64,000 nucleotides of DNA from Botryotinia globosa (taxonomy: Eukaryota; Ascomycota; Leotiomycetes; Helotiales; Sclerotiniaceae). Position numbers and translations under genes: made by a program. Below the pieces are notes generated by a model. The model saw only the letters and a list, made by a program, of their open reading frames with translations. It made no database searches and was not told the origin of the DNA. The DNA lies in NCBI GenBank assembly GCA_014898425.1, contig RCSZ01000003.1, positions 558,001 to 622,000 on the forward strand, written 5' to 3'. This document shows, piece after piece, positions 1 through 13,245 of this stretch. Numbering within the stretch: position 1 is the stretch's first letter; each line of letters begins with the position of its first letter.

Positions 1-627
1 CTTCCTGACGAACCTCCTCTTCGACTACCCGAAACAATTGGTGCTGTCATCGAGGTCCGCACTTCTCCAAAAGGTGGCCTGGGTATATTCGCCCTCTGTA
101 CCATACCAACCAACGTCCTCCTCCTAAGCGAACAACCTCTTGTTATCCTCACCGACACAGGAACGCGCACTGATCCTCTTGACGAACTCGTATCCGGATT
201 ATCTCCTTCTCGTAAATCTGCATTCCTGTCCTTACATGCTTATCAAGCAAATCCTCGAGAATCCAGAAATAGAAGCATTTTGTATAGTAACGGATTTGGA
301 GTGGGTAAAGTGGAAAACCTGTCAACGGGCATTTTCGAAACGGCTAGTAGATTTAACCATGCCTGTACACCAAGTGCAGAGTATAGATGGGAGGTGGATG
401 TGGATGGGGTAGGAAGAATGAAATACTTTAGCAAGAGAGTTATTGAGGCGGGAGAGGAAATCACTGTAGATTACGGACATGGAGTTATGGGGTTGAAGAG
501 GTTTTACGGGTTTGAGTGTGATTGTGGGAAATGTAAAGGGGTGGAGACACGGGGTGGGCAAGGAATGGCGGAAGGGAAGGAGGTGGAAATTTTGGAGGAG
601 GTGGAACTCGAAGGGGTTGTGCAGTGA
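1..627 (+). CDS. SET-domain protein, 5' part missing
   Basis: The reading frame is open from the first base to a TGA at 625-627, so the N-terminus lies outside the window. About 208 residues are visible. They contain the order typical of SET methyltransferase domains: an early KGGLGIFA motif, then RFNHACTPSAEY (the RFxNHxCxPN-like core), AGEEITVDYG (the GEELTxxY motif) and a post-SET-like cysteine cluster YGFECDCGKC. Family knowledge: such proteins transfer methyl groups from S-adenosylmethionine to lysines of histones or other proteins. The short stand-alone layout resembles the fungal SMYD/SET5-like group rather than a large chromatin regulator. Substrate cannot be read from the sequence. 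The C-terminal tail after the post-SET cysteines is Glu/Gly-rich. No intron is seen in this part. Confidence 0.85.
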   Translation, partial: LPDEPPLRLPETIGAVIEVRTSPKGGLGIFALCTIPTNVLLLSEQPLVILTDTGTRTDPLDELVSGLSPSRKSAFLSLHAYQANPRESRNRSILYSNGFGVGKVENLSTGIFETASRFNHACTPSAEYRWEVDVDGVGRMKYFSKRVIEAGEEITVDYGHGVMGLKRFYGFECDCGKCKGVETRGGQGMAEGKEVEILEEVELEGVVQ

Positions 628-1325
628 GGCTGAAGGGTATAGGATTGGGAATGGCAAAATGTGGGATGGACTCGGGCACTCTAGACTACTTTTGAGGCAG
701 ACTTTTGGATATCTGAAAGTTTGCTGGACAGTAAAGAAATCCGACACATTACAATATCTCCTTAAACAATTCGTTTCAAGGACTGCGAGAAAACCATTGC
801 ATCAAGATTTTTACCAAGCCCCTTGACACACCATACTTTTTCGATATATCATACATTGAAATAAAACTTATCTGGCGTCGTATGATCATACAATTTTGAA
901 GCCTCGTAAATATTCAATAAGAGTTGAAAAGGATTTTGAGATCATGGCGATTTTCTCTTTACGTTCTTACTTCGGCTCCCAAGTACGAGACTGTAGGATA
1001 GATGGTACGTGTAATGCACACCATAATGCACAATAGCTGTGTCTCTTTTCTGAGCTTCACGATAGTATATCCGGAGAATTGTCAATATTTGAAAATCGAC
1101 GCGTGTTTGAGATATCGGAAGAGCTAGGAACAATGGAAAAAGTCTAAATGTTTGAAAGCTATAAAAATTTGAAAACCTAATTATATACAAGAATCATCCT
1201 ACAACAATGATCAATCCCTCATATATCATACATCGTACATCGTACAATCTCGTCGCTGAAAGACAAGATAATATACATATCATACAACATGCAACATGCT
1301 GCTTCATCTAATCCCAAAATCTCAT
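628..1325. other. Intergenic, convergent 3' flanks
   Basis: This 698-bp stretch separates two convergent genes and presumably holds both 3' UTRs. It is AT-rich with repeated short runs such as catacat/atatcat near 1225-1290. I see no credible coding frame. Confidence 0.6.
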
Positions 1326-3027
1326 CTAGGGAATAAAGGCAGCAACATCCTGTGCAATAATGTCACCTAGGCCAGTCAACACCAATTGGCGTTTTTTGTT
1401 TTGTCCCTTTCCGAAATCTGACTCGGTACCGGTGGCTGCACCTTTGACAATTCCCGGCACACCTGTTGGGAGAAAGCCCGTCAAGACATCGGTGATATCC
1501 TAGACGGGAATTAGTGAGGTGTTAACCAGAGGTCAAGTGAAGTGAACATTTGTGGAACTAGAAACTTACTTTTTGAAGTCCGGTGGCTGTTTGATCTGGA
1601 ATTACATCGGCCGCGTCGGATTGGCGACGCATCTGATGGGGGGATGTGTTAGTCCTGGTTTTATTCTTTGCTATCTATGTGAAGTTGATAGTAGGATCGA
1701 CGTTAACGCCGCCATTATTGGAAAAGATTTGATTGCCATTGCCGAACATGTTGCCATTTCTAGACAATGAATTAGTGAATAGGTTGAATATAAATGGGTA
1801 TAGAAAGAAGCTTACACATTGTTTGAACCTGATCCATTACCATTACCATTTCCGTTCCCCGAATTGGAAGAACCAGCAGTATTAGAACCAGAATTACCAC
1901 ACAAAGTGTCTGTAGCTGTGCCAACAGCGTTCGCAGCATCTCCAGATGATGATAGAGAATTGGTAACGGGATCGATGGCAGCAACCCATACACCATTGAC
2001 GTATGATGATAGATTAGGGGGTTTTGATTTCCTTACCTTATTGAGGATACTGAATCCTGAGTTCCCTGACCCGATGGAATTCTTGTTTCCAAAGATGTTG
2101 CCGTTGCCATCTGAACTTCCGCTGTCATCTCCATTTCCGTTTCCATTGCCCCAGTTCTCGTTTCAGGCACTGTTGAAGTCAGTATAAGCACTTTGAGACG
2201 AGTGGAAAATTGTGTTCATTAATCGGGACTAGCAGGCTGGAATAAGATCCCCTGTCTTGAGAATTCTGAGACTTTCAAGATTGAAATTGAAGTGCTTAAT
2301 AGTCCAAAAAATTCGAATGCTCGAGATACTTTCGACATTCAAAGATCACTGAATCTTGGATTGAAGTATGGGATTCTAAACGCGCTAGAGATAAGGAGTA
2401 CTCACGAATTGCCATTGCCATTCCCATTCAAGTTGCTCAAGGCACTACCCAAAACATTTGAACCAGATCCACGCTTTAAGATGCTTATCCCGGAGTTATA
2501 ACTTCCAATAGTATTCCCGTTGCCAAATTTATTGCCATTTCCATCCCATGATCCTGATCCATCACCATTCTATGTATTTGGTTAGCTGTGTTACTCAGAA
2601 AGTGCAAGGAGACGTACACCGTTACCATTGTGGGCATTGCCATTTCCAGCAGCATTGTGCCCACCGTTAGAATTCAAGTTTCCGAAAGCGCTGCCCAAGA
2701 CGTTTGAGCCATCACCACGCTTCAAGATGTCGATACCGGAGTTTGCGCTACCAATGGCATTTCCGTTCCCGAAAACATTTCCATTTCCATCATTCGATCC
2801 TGATCCATCACCATTCTGCATATAATTAGTCAAAGGTCTCAAAAATACCAAGGAATACATACCTCATTTCCATTGCCCCTATTTCCATTGCCAACGGAAT
2901 TGCGCTCGCCATTCCAGTTCAAGTTACCGAAGGCTGAGCCAAGACTTGAGAATTTAGAAGATGGTACGGGCGCAGAAAGAACAGAAGCTGTGAGGGCAAA
3001 GAGTGCCAGAATGTTCTTAGTTTGCAT
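1326..3027 (-). CDS. Secreted Asn/Gly-repeat protein, Kex2-like sites
   Basis: Exons read from the minus strand: 3027-2863, 2815-2618, 2569-2406, 2190-1816, 1759-1708, 1632-1570, 1499-1326. Phases agree at every junction, giving about 396 codons. Residues 1-19 form a signal peptide ending ALTASVLSA. Exons 1-3 repeat a module of form GSAFGNLN.NG..GNGN, and exons 2 and 3 are clear duplicates (both begin NGDGSGS and contain SGI.ILKRG.GSNVLGSA). Lys-Arg or Arg-Arg sites follow in exons 2, 3, 6 and 7 (ILKRG, MRRQS, NKKRQ), as in Kex2-processed secreted proteins. Odd point: exon 4 in this model carries an in-frame TGA at 2165-2163. Without splicing after exon 3 the frame ends at a TGA at 2404-2402. 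So either the gene stops after exon 3, or a small exon is missed, or this copy has a nonsense change. I do not recognise the family. Confidence 0.6.
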
Positions 3028-5579
3028 GTTGAAAATTGGTATGATAGATGCTTTGTAATAATTAAAGGTCGTACAATGGATGGTGCTTGAGACAGTATTG
3101 AGCGATGTGCAATGAAGTAGGATTTATGAAGAAGCTAGTGATACCTGGATGAAGGGCAGATCGATATTTATATGCAAATTTCTGTCCATATTTTGTGCAG
3201 ATGGGATGGAGTAGATACCTAGGCCTCCACTGGCGTTCTAGATTTGCAGATCTTTGAGCGCTTCACGAGGACCGATGTTCGATGGAAAGAGGCATTCACT
3301 TCTTCGGAGGATTGCCGAAAGGTGCTTCAGAAAAGGCCCAACCAATTTATTGACGAGAGATCATATCAATGATGCTCAATGTATGTGGTGGTGATTAGGA
3401 TCATTAAAGAGGTGTATTGAGGGATGATCGGATTTACAGGTAAAGATCTGCGCTATACCCTGCGGCTTACAGCGTGGCTTCATATGTTAAAGGCTAAAAA
3501 AGCTAGCACCGGAGATATACAAGCGTAAAATGTAAATTAGACTGTTGATTCTCATTTGATATAAATGAAAGCCACATTCGTCAGATTAGGAAATATAAAG
3601 TGGGTAGCCTGCTCCGATTAGGAATACTAACAGACGCTTAAGGTTAGCGAGGACCCCCACAGTCTAAACAGTCTAAGATTGTTGTTAAACCCCGGGGAAC
3701 AAATTCCCCTAGACCTTTCATCTTTGACGCTTGCCAATTTATTCCGAATTAAACTAAGTATCTCGTCATCAATGTCAAAGCAGTGATTGAGTTGTGCACT
3801 ATTGGAACAGCAACGACGCAGGGTTTCCGGCAGTCTGGAGTAAAATCTGAGAATAGAAAGCCTTCAATTTTACGAATTCTGACAAATTGTTCAATCAAAA
3901 TAGTTTGAAATACTAGATTCAAGAGCTCGCATCCAGTCTACTGGACTAAACTATTAGACATTCTACAACGACATGATTTGAAGTGAATTGTGAAAGAAGA
4001 AAAAAGAGCCGAGGGAGCTAGGCTTTTCAATAGCCTCAAATGTCTTCTACAAACAGGTGTGATGGGTGTAGTGGAGAATTGAAAGTGCCATCAAAAAAAT
4101 ACCTGTATCCACTGGAATTTGGAAAAAGATGGAGATGGACGGATGGCAGCGAGCCCGAAACATCATTCAATTCCGCAGCGGCAGTTTTTCGTAGTTGAGA
4201 GATTTGCCACAATCTGGTATTCTATTGCTGCCTTGCAAATTTAGGTTTCCATGAACAATTTAAACATGCTTAAAGAAATGACATTTTGACAGGAATGGCA
4301 TCTGTTTCTGAGTTCCCTTGCTTTTGATCGAAATCCAGAGTCGCTTGATATCAAGCTACCGGGAGAGTGATGATTGGGCTAAGCCAGGAAACGTTAGCTT
4401 GTGAGGTTATTATAACCTATGGAGACACTAGACTGGATCTCGGAGGTATGGATAGAATATGTGAACCTTCTCCTCGCCTCACTAAATTAATTTTTAACCA
4501 CTATGTTGCTAAAAGCTACCTAGTTAATCACCTAGCTGGATGATTTACGCCTCTTATCCTGTGATCTTCATTATATGGAGATTCTATCTTCATACCCTGC
4601 ATACATCACCGGAAGTATCTCCATCGAGATTAAACTCAATACCAATGGTGCACTGTGTGCCATCCATTTCCTTGCCGGATGGGCAACAAGAAACAAAAAG
4701 TCCTCTGAAAATCACAATTTCACGGTTTCATACAGTGATAATGAAAAACTGCATGGTGCATCTACTTCCAACTAACCATCATTCCAGGTTGAATGTACTT
4801 AATCTTAAAATCCTAGCCTTTGGATTCCATGTGGCCTCCGAAAGGTGATAAACATGTACTCGAACAATATTCTCAACTTGGTTGGATAGACTGACAAATC
4901 GGAATTTCTGATTGTAAGAAACAGCTCAGTCATTAGGAAAGATGCTTCCGCACCAAGAATTGGTTTAGATCATCCGCACTGCACTACTTTACTGTCTTTT
5001 CAGCTGCCTTTCGAAACTTACTCAATATTAAAATGTTCGATCCCGGGAGCTTGGCCCCATATTCTGGGCGCCGCCTAGCATATACGGTTATATGCCTTAT
5101 CCCAAGCATCCCTTTCCTTGTGGTGATCGTCCAAATAGTCATTCGACGTCAGCGGTATTAATTTGCCAGCCGTGGGTTGTTGTGGCTCTGCGGTGCAGGT
5201 CACCAGTCTTATTTTCCAAGAGATCAGCATCGAAAGGGAGATTTAGACTACCTTTACCCGTGTCAATCTTTTGTAAACATCGATTCTCGGCAAAGATTGC
5301 GATGAATTCAATTTTCGTCCCGGTTCAATCAGGTAAGAAAGAGCAAATCAGTCGATTCTGACATGACGGTCTGGTTTTCCGAGCTAGAGTCTTTTTGTTG
5401 CGTCGTCGATTCTGTGGAGGTATTCCAATATGAGAATATGGACATATAAGAACCGTGTTTTCCTTTCTCCTTTTTTTTCAACAGCCTCACAATAACAATA
5501 ATTTCCGTCTTTCATCAATCCATTTGCCTCTTATCCAATTCATCAAATCAAACGTCATACCAGATATAAATATACAATC
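3028..5579. other. Intergenic, about 2.5 kb
   Basis: Long stretch between two divergent genes. It holds the promoters of the Asn/Gly-repeat protein (near 3030-3200) and of the peroxidase (near 5400-5580). The open frames at 4540-4848, 4575-4775 and 5092-5361 lack signal peptides, recognisable domains or consistent introns, so I do not call genes here. Confidence 0.5.
5445..5450 (+). promoter_or_regulatory. TATA-like box of the peroxidase
   Basis: The sequence catataag lies about 130 bp before the peroxidase ATG. It is followed by a pyrimidine-rich stretch (ctttctccttttttttc, 5463-5480), a common fungal core promoter layout. Start-site position is inferred only. Confidence 0.4.
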
Positions 5580-6928
5580 ATGAAAGTAACAGCCATTGTT
5601 GCGCTATTGGCATTAACTGCGGGTGGAGTCGCCGCGTACCCTCGATTGGCTGCAGAACATGCCGAAAGACTCGCAAAAGCTCAACTTGGCAAGCGAAGTA
5701 CGGCTGCTCGTGACCCACTTCAAAAGAGAGCCAGTTTTGATGCTGCGTCGCAGTACGTGAGCACGACAGGAAAGTATGCTTTTGTACCACCAAATTTCGG
5801 CGCAGGAGATGTTCGAGGACCTTGTCCAGGATTGAATGCCGCCGCAAATCATGGATACATCCCCCACAGCGGAGTCGGTACTATAGGCGACTTTATTGAT
5901 GGTACCAATAGGGCATATGGCATGTCATTGGATCTTGGAACATTTCTTGCTGTTTTTGGCGCTGTGTTCGATGGCAACTTGCTATGTATGTTTGAATGCT
6001 TCCTTTCGTGTACTGATACTGACATCTCATAGCTTGGTCAATTGGTGGACCAACACCTAAAGTTAGCCTTCCCCTTGGCAATCTTTTGGGGCTCACTGGA
6101 ACTCCTCGAGGCATTTCTGGCTCCCACAATAAGTACGAATCTGATACCTCTCCAACTCGTCCAGATCTGTGGCTAGCTGGACAATCCTATGATCTTGAAG
6201 TTCCACTATTCCAGAAGTACTACGATGCTTTGGTCGAGGGTGTGGGTGCCGATGAACAATATCAGAATCTTCTTGACTTCAGAATCGACCGCTTCAACAA
6301 CTCTATTACAACCAACCCCTACTTCTTCTCTTCGCCCTTTGCGGGTGTTCTCGTTTCTCCTGCCGGCTATAATTTCCCAGTCCGAATGATGTCCAACAAA
6401 TCTGCAGAATTTCCCGAGGGCTCATTGACTAAGAAAGATTTGATGTCCTTCTTTGCCATCACAGGCGAGTCTGGCAACTTCCAATACAACGTCGGCAATG
6501 AACGCATTCCAGACAATTGGTACAAGAGAGCTATCGGCGATGAGTATACCATCGCTGGTTTCCTTACTGATGTTGTCGATTATGCTCTGCAATATCCACC
6601 TCTTCTTGATATTGGTGGAAATATGGGAGCGCCCAATACTTTTGCACCTGTCAATCTTGGATCTTTGACCAAGGGCGTGTTTCAAACTGGATCCTTACTT
6701 GAGGGAAACAACTTGGAATGTTTCGTTTTTCAAGTCGCACAAGCAGCACTCCCAGATATTGCTGCCGGTGCCGTTGGGAATCTTGCAAATACCATAAAGC
6801 CATTTACTGATGTTGTTACTCAACGTCTTGGTGGCTTGGGCTGCCCGCAATTACAAGGCATTGACGAAAGTCAATTCTCCGAATTCCCAGGATACACCAA
6901 TTGCCAGAATGGATGTACGGAGTATTAG
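5580..6928 (+). CDS. Secreted heme-thiolate peroxidase (peroxidase family 2)
   Basis: Two exons, 5580-5985 and 6033-6928, joined by a gtatgt...tcatag intron of 47 bp, give 433 residues. A signal peptide covers residues 1-19 (ending GGVAA). Lys-Arg pairs at 38-39 and 49-50 suggest a Kex2-cleaved propeptide. The hallmark PCP motif (RGPCPGLNAAANHGYIPHSG, Cys82) supplies the thiolate that ligates heme in chloroperoxidases and unspecific peroxygenases. The second signature sits at 171-173 in the context NKYESDTSPTRPDLW. Family members usually have EGD or EHD there; this protein has ESD, so the residue next to the acid-base Glu is Ser. Known members oxygenate or halogenate substrates with hydrogen peroxide; the substrate here is unknown. 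A strain-specific loss of function is not excluded, but the frame is intact. Confidence 0.88.
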
Positions 6929-7490
6929 GCGGTTTTGAGGGCAAGGGCTGTATGATAGAAGGGAAACATCCTAATGTTAACGATTTATGATTGCGTCGAA
7001 GATTATAGCGAATTCTGAAGCAGAAGTTATTGATTCTTTGTATTATACTTTGTATGAATTAATGTAAATAATTAATTGAAATGTATCTTACCTACTTTGG
7101 GATTTGTTTTTACCAGGAAGATACTTGATTCAGTGTCAAATTTGTCTGGAAATCTTGCAAGATACTCGTGTAATAGCTAGCTAATCGTATAAACTTGGCT
7201 AGTGTTCTTGGAAATTTCGATGGATGGTGAAAAATATCGAAAATCACGGCATGTCTCTTCTATAGGTATTGACCATTGAAGATATGCTGCTCACGTCAAG
7301 AGTTTCCAGGTTGGCTTGATCTTCATCAAACTACAAAACCGGCGCTGAAATCAATTCACGTATCAGTAACAAGCTTGATCTTGCTGATCACGCCTGCTTG
7401 TCAGCCTTGTTAATCTTCACAAAACGAGGCTGAGACCCCCTCATCTTGCATCTCGAACTTCTGCGATTCTTCATTCTCAATACCAGCATT
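6929..7490. other. Intergenic between peroxidase and Swd1
   Basis: 562 bp that include the AT-rich peroxidase 3' UTR (to about 7080) and the Swd1 promoter. No RNA gene or further coding frame is visible. Confidence 0.5.
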
Positions 7491-8954
7491 ATGAATTTGG
7501 CACTAACGGATCCTTTTGTTCTTGCACAAGATTATCCCGAATCATCAACTCTCACTCTTCGCAGCGGCCATGCTTCCTGCGTGCGTTTCAATCGCAAAGG
7601 CGACTTTCTTGCCGCAGGCCGCACTGATGGCACAGTCGTGATTTTTGATGTTGAGACCAACGGCATAGCACGGAAGCTCAAAGGACATACACGACAAGTG
7701 CAATCGCTAAGTTGGTCGCGCGATGGCAGATTTCTACTCACATCGAGTCAGGATTGGACATGTATTATTTGGGATTTGATGGACGGGAGTATTCTGAGGA
7801 CTGTACGATTTGAGGCACCGGTATACTTGGCAGAATTCCATCCTTGGACACAGTGAGTCGAAAAATGACATTCTAGTTTATCTTCAGGGCAGTTACTGAC
7901 TCTTTCTGCGTATGCTAGTTTGAAGATATTGGTCTCATTGTTTGAAGACCCGCCCCTACTGGTAGATCTTACGAACCTCCAAGTAGTGAAATACATTCTA
8001 CCTTCGACTATTAAAAAACGAACAGTATACGGAGAAGACGAGTCAAAACCGATCGCACCACAAACTACAACAGTCGCAATCTTCACTGCCTCGGGAGATC
8101 ACATTCTTTCGGGTACTAATAAAGGGTGGCTGAACATAATAGAAGTGGCTACGAGGACGGTTATTTACTCTACAAAATTGTGCACCGGCGTGTTACTTTA
8201 TATGAGGCTTACAACTTCTGGACGAGACGTGGTAGTCAATGCTCAGGACAGAATTATTAGGACGATCCAGATACCGAATTTATCAGCTGAGGATCTGGAC
8301 CCTGATACGATAGATATTGAAGTCGAGCACAAATTTCAAGATGTGGTCAATAGGCTTAGCTGGAATCATGTAGCGTTCAGTGCAACGGGCGAATATGTAA
8401 CGGCTTCAACATTCAACAATCACGACATTTACATATGGGAAAGAAATCACGGAAGTCTAGTAAAGATTTTGGAAGGGCCCAAGGAAGAGCATGGGGTGGT
8501 TGAATGGCATCCTCACAAGCCGATGATTGCGGCATGTGGTTTGGAGTCAGGAAGAATACATATTTGGTCCATAGTTCCGCAGCAAAGATGGTCGGCTCTA
8601 GCACCGGACTTTGCTGAAGTCGAGGAAAATGTTGAGTATATTGAGAGAGAGGACGAATTTGACATTCATCCACAGGAGGAGATTCACAAAAGGAGATTGG
8701 ATGCCGAGGACGACGATATAGATGTTCTAACTGTTGAACCAATCAAGGGTGATGTAATCGACGAAGACAACGCATTTAGGATGCCGGTGCAACTTGATGG
8801 TGATGATACCGAGAGCGAAGAAGAGTTTGTGGCTGTAGGCAGGGGTGAAATGAGAAGGAAAAGTCCATCGGATGGACGCAACTACCAGCTTGATTCGGAA
8901 GCAATTGGCAGTGCAGATGAACAGCCTCGAAGGAAGAAAGGTAGAAGACGTTGA
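7491..8954 (+). CDS. swd1: COMPASS WD40 subunit Swd1 / RbBP5 homologue
   Basis: Exons 7491-7852 and 7919-8954 (intron 66 bp, gtgagt...gctag) encode 465 residues. I start at the ATG at 7491 because MNLALTDPFVLAQDYPE matches the conserved Swd1/RbBP5 N-terminus; an in-frame ATG at 7446 would add 15 unrelated residues. WD40 repeats are visible: HASCVRFNRKGDFLAAGRTDG, HTRQVQSLSWSRDGRFLLTSS with WTCIIWDL, FTASGDHILSGTNKGWLNI, and VAFSATGEYVTAST with IYIWER and IHIWS. The C-terminal 130 residues are acidic and end in a basic KKGRRR tail. Family knowledge: Swd1 is a scaffold of the Set1/COMPASS complex that methylates histone H3 lysine 4 in the nucleus. Length is close to other fungal Swd1 proteins. 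Confidence 0.92.
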
Positions 8955-11492
<2,538 letters not shown>

Positions 11493-13245
11493 AGGTTAGT
11501 GGAGGAAAATGGGAGTGGTGTGGTGACATGGAATTATGGGTATAATAGATTCACGGCTGGGTGGAAGGGTAGATGAATGGGTGGATTGGAAAAGGCAATA
11601 GGCGGCAAATTGAACAAAGCAAATGGGATGGGCATATTGTGGACGAAACTGGTACAATTAAGGTCCGGTCATAGGGGCCTTTTTGTCATGATAATGAATT
11701 ATAGACTGTTTTCTTCTAAGCTTGAGCCTGCCATACAAAAGTGACCAGCGAGAACATGTCTGCCCATACAACTATCTTGACTGTACCTGTAAATGAGGAT
11801 GTCTGATCAATCACCCGAAAATCTACTTGGAGGGTGATATAATTGCATTCTACCTTACAGTAGTGAATGCCCTGGTGGATGTACATGTTTGATAGAATCC
11901 AGCTCAGAAATTGTATCATTCATGTCACCAAATGGGAACTAGTTTTATGGCAGGTAGCTGCAATCTAACATCAAACAACATCAAAGTGATGGATTGCTTT
12001 GTTATCTCTGGAGTATCTGTCATAGCTTGTAAAGCAATCAATGGCATTTTGCATCATGCAGGCAATACATTGAAAGGATCTTCAACTTCAAAGCTCAACC
12101 TTTTCAAAGCTTTTACTAACTACCTGGCCAACTATTGCTGAAGAGCTGTTGAGTGCAATACTGTTTGAATGTTAATAGTCCAAGACTTGACTATAAACCT
12201 AAGATCCGGGGTATAGGTAGATGAGGGTAGAAGGATAGACAGAACCAAGGGGCAACTCGTGTAAAAGGAGAGATGAGATCCGAAGCAATTGTCTAATTAT
12301 GATCAGTGATTAGACTGTGAAGGTGAAGTTGAAAGCACATCTAAGGGTATAGGATTAATAGTAATGAAATCACAAATAGCTCAACAGGCCTAGGGATGAA
12401 GGATCCATCAAAGAAAAATGATATTTATTCATCCTTTTGAACCTTTTTGAGGTATAGATATGCCATTTTGAGTATGGGTTTCAAGCTGTATCTACCTAGA
12501 GATTGTACTAGCTCATAGTCAAAGTTAAGGCTGGGATGAGCTTCTTAGAATTTATTCATTGATAATACTTCATCAAAGAACAATATATACATTTCTTTGA
12601 ACTTTCTCAGAATGTTGATTTCATCTCCTTTTTTATTCCTTTCAACTTCACAGGCCGAATGAGTCTTTTCGGAGTGAATGTTTGAAACAAACTCATCAGC
12701 CACATCTCGGATATGATTGGTTCACAAGCATACATTTATTAACTAACTGTATTAAGTTAATCAGCTATCCGGGAGCCTCATCAATCAGCTTTCTTTCGCG
12801 ACAGATCAAAGGAACCTCCTCCTCACGAACCCCATCCACCACCATCAACCACAATACGACAATTTTTGGAATCGCACCAAAAGACGTGGATTCCTCATTG
12901 CTGGTCTTTCTAAAGAGGAAGAAACTGTATACACTCTTTTATTGACAGCATCACCAGTTCGATCGAGTCGTTCGGTCGGAGAAATCAAAAATTGTCCATC
13001 AGGCCGAAGGCCTGGCCTCTCCCTCTGGATCGCAATATCAACATCCTATCCATTTTGCACATAGACTTGCTTGTTTTTCGATACAGCTCCTTCTGCGAAT
13101 TACTACGACCACATTTTCGAGATAAAATCGCGTTGCAACGTTGGGTACAGTAGTTGATCTCTATTTATACCGCTCGTTGCCACACTTAACTTTTTGACCT
13201 TCAACCTTTTCAACAATTTCTTAATAAACATCAACAACCGCCAAT
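11493..13245. other. Intergenic upstream of RPB1
   Basis: 1753 bp, AT-rich, containing the glr1 3' UTR and the RPB1 promoter and leader (CT-rich stretches near 13190-13240). Frames at 11911-12141 and 12682-12945 lack introns, domains or signal peptides and are not called. Confidence 0.5.

Noticed and set aside
1819..2187. 122-codon plus-strand Pro/Leu/Phe-rich frame
   Set aside because: Mirror image of the Asn/Gly repeat; the minus-strand reading gives a signal peptide and phase-matched exons.
4540..4848. Two overlapping plus-strand frames of 102 and 66 codons
   Set aside because: No signal peptide, domain or splice logic; typical chance frames in a long intergenic region.
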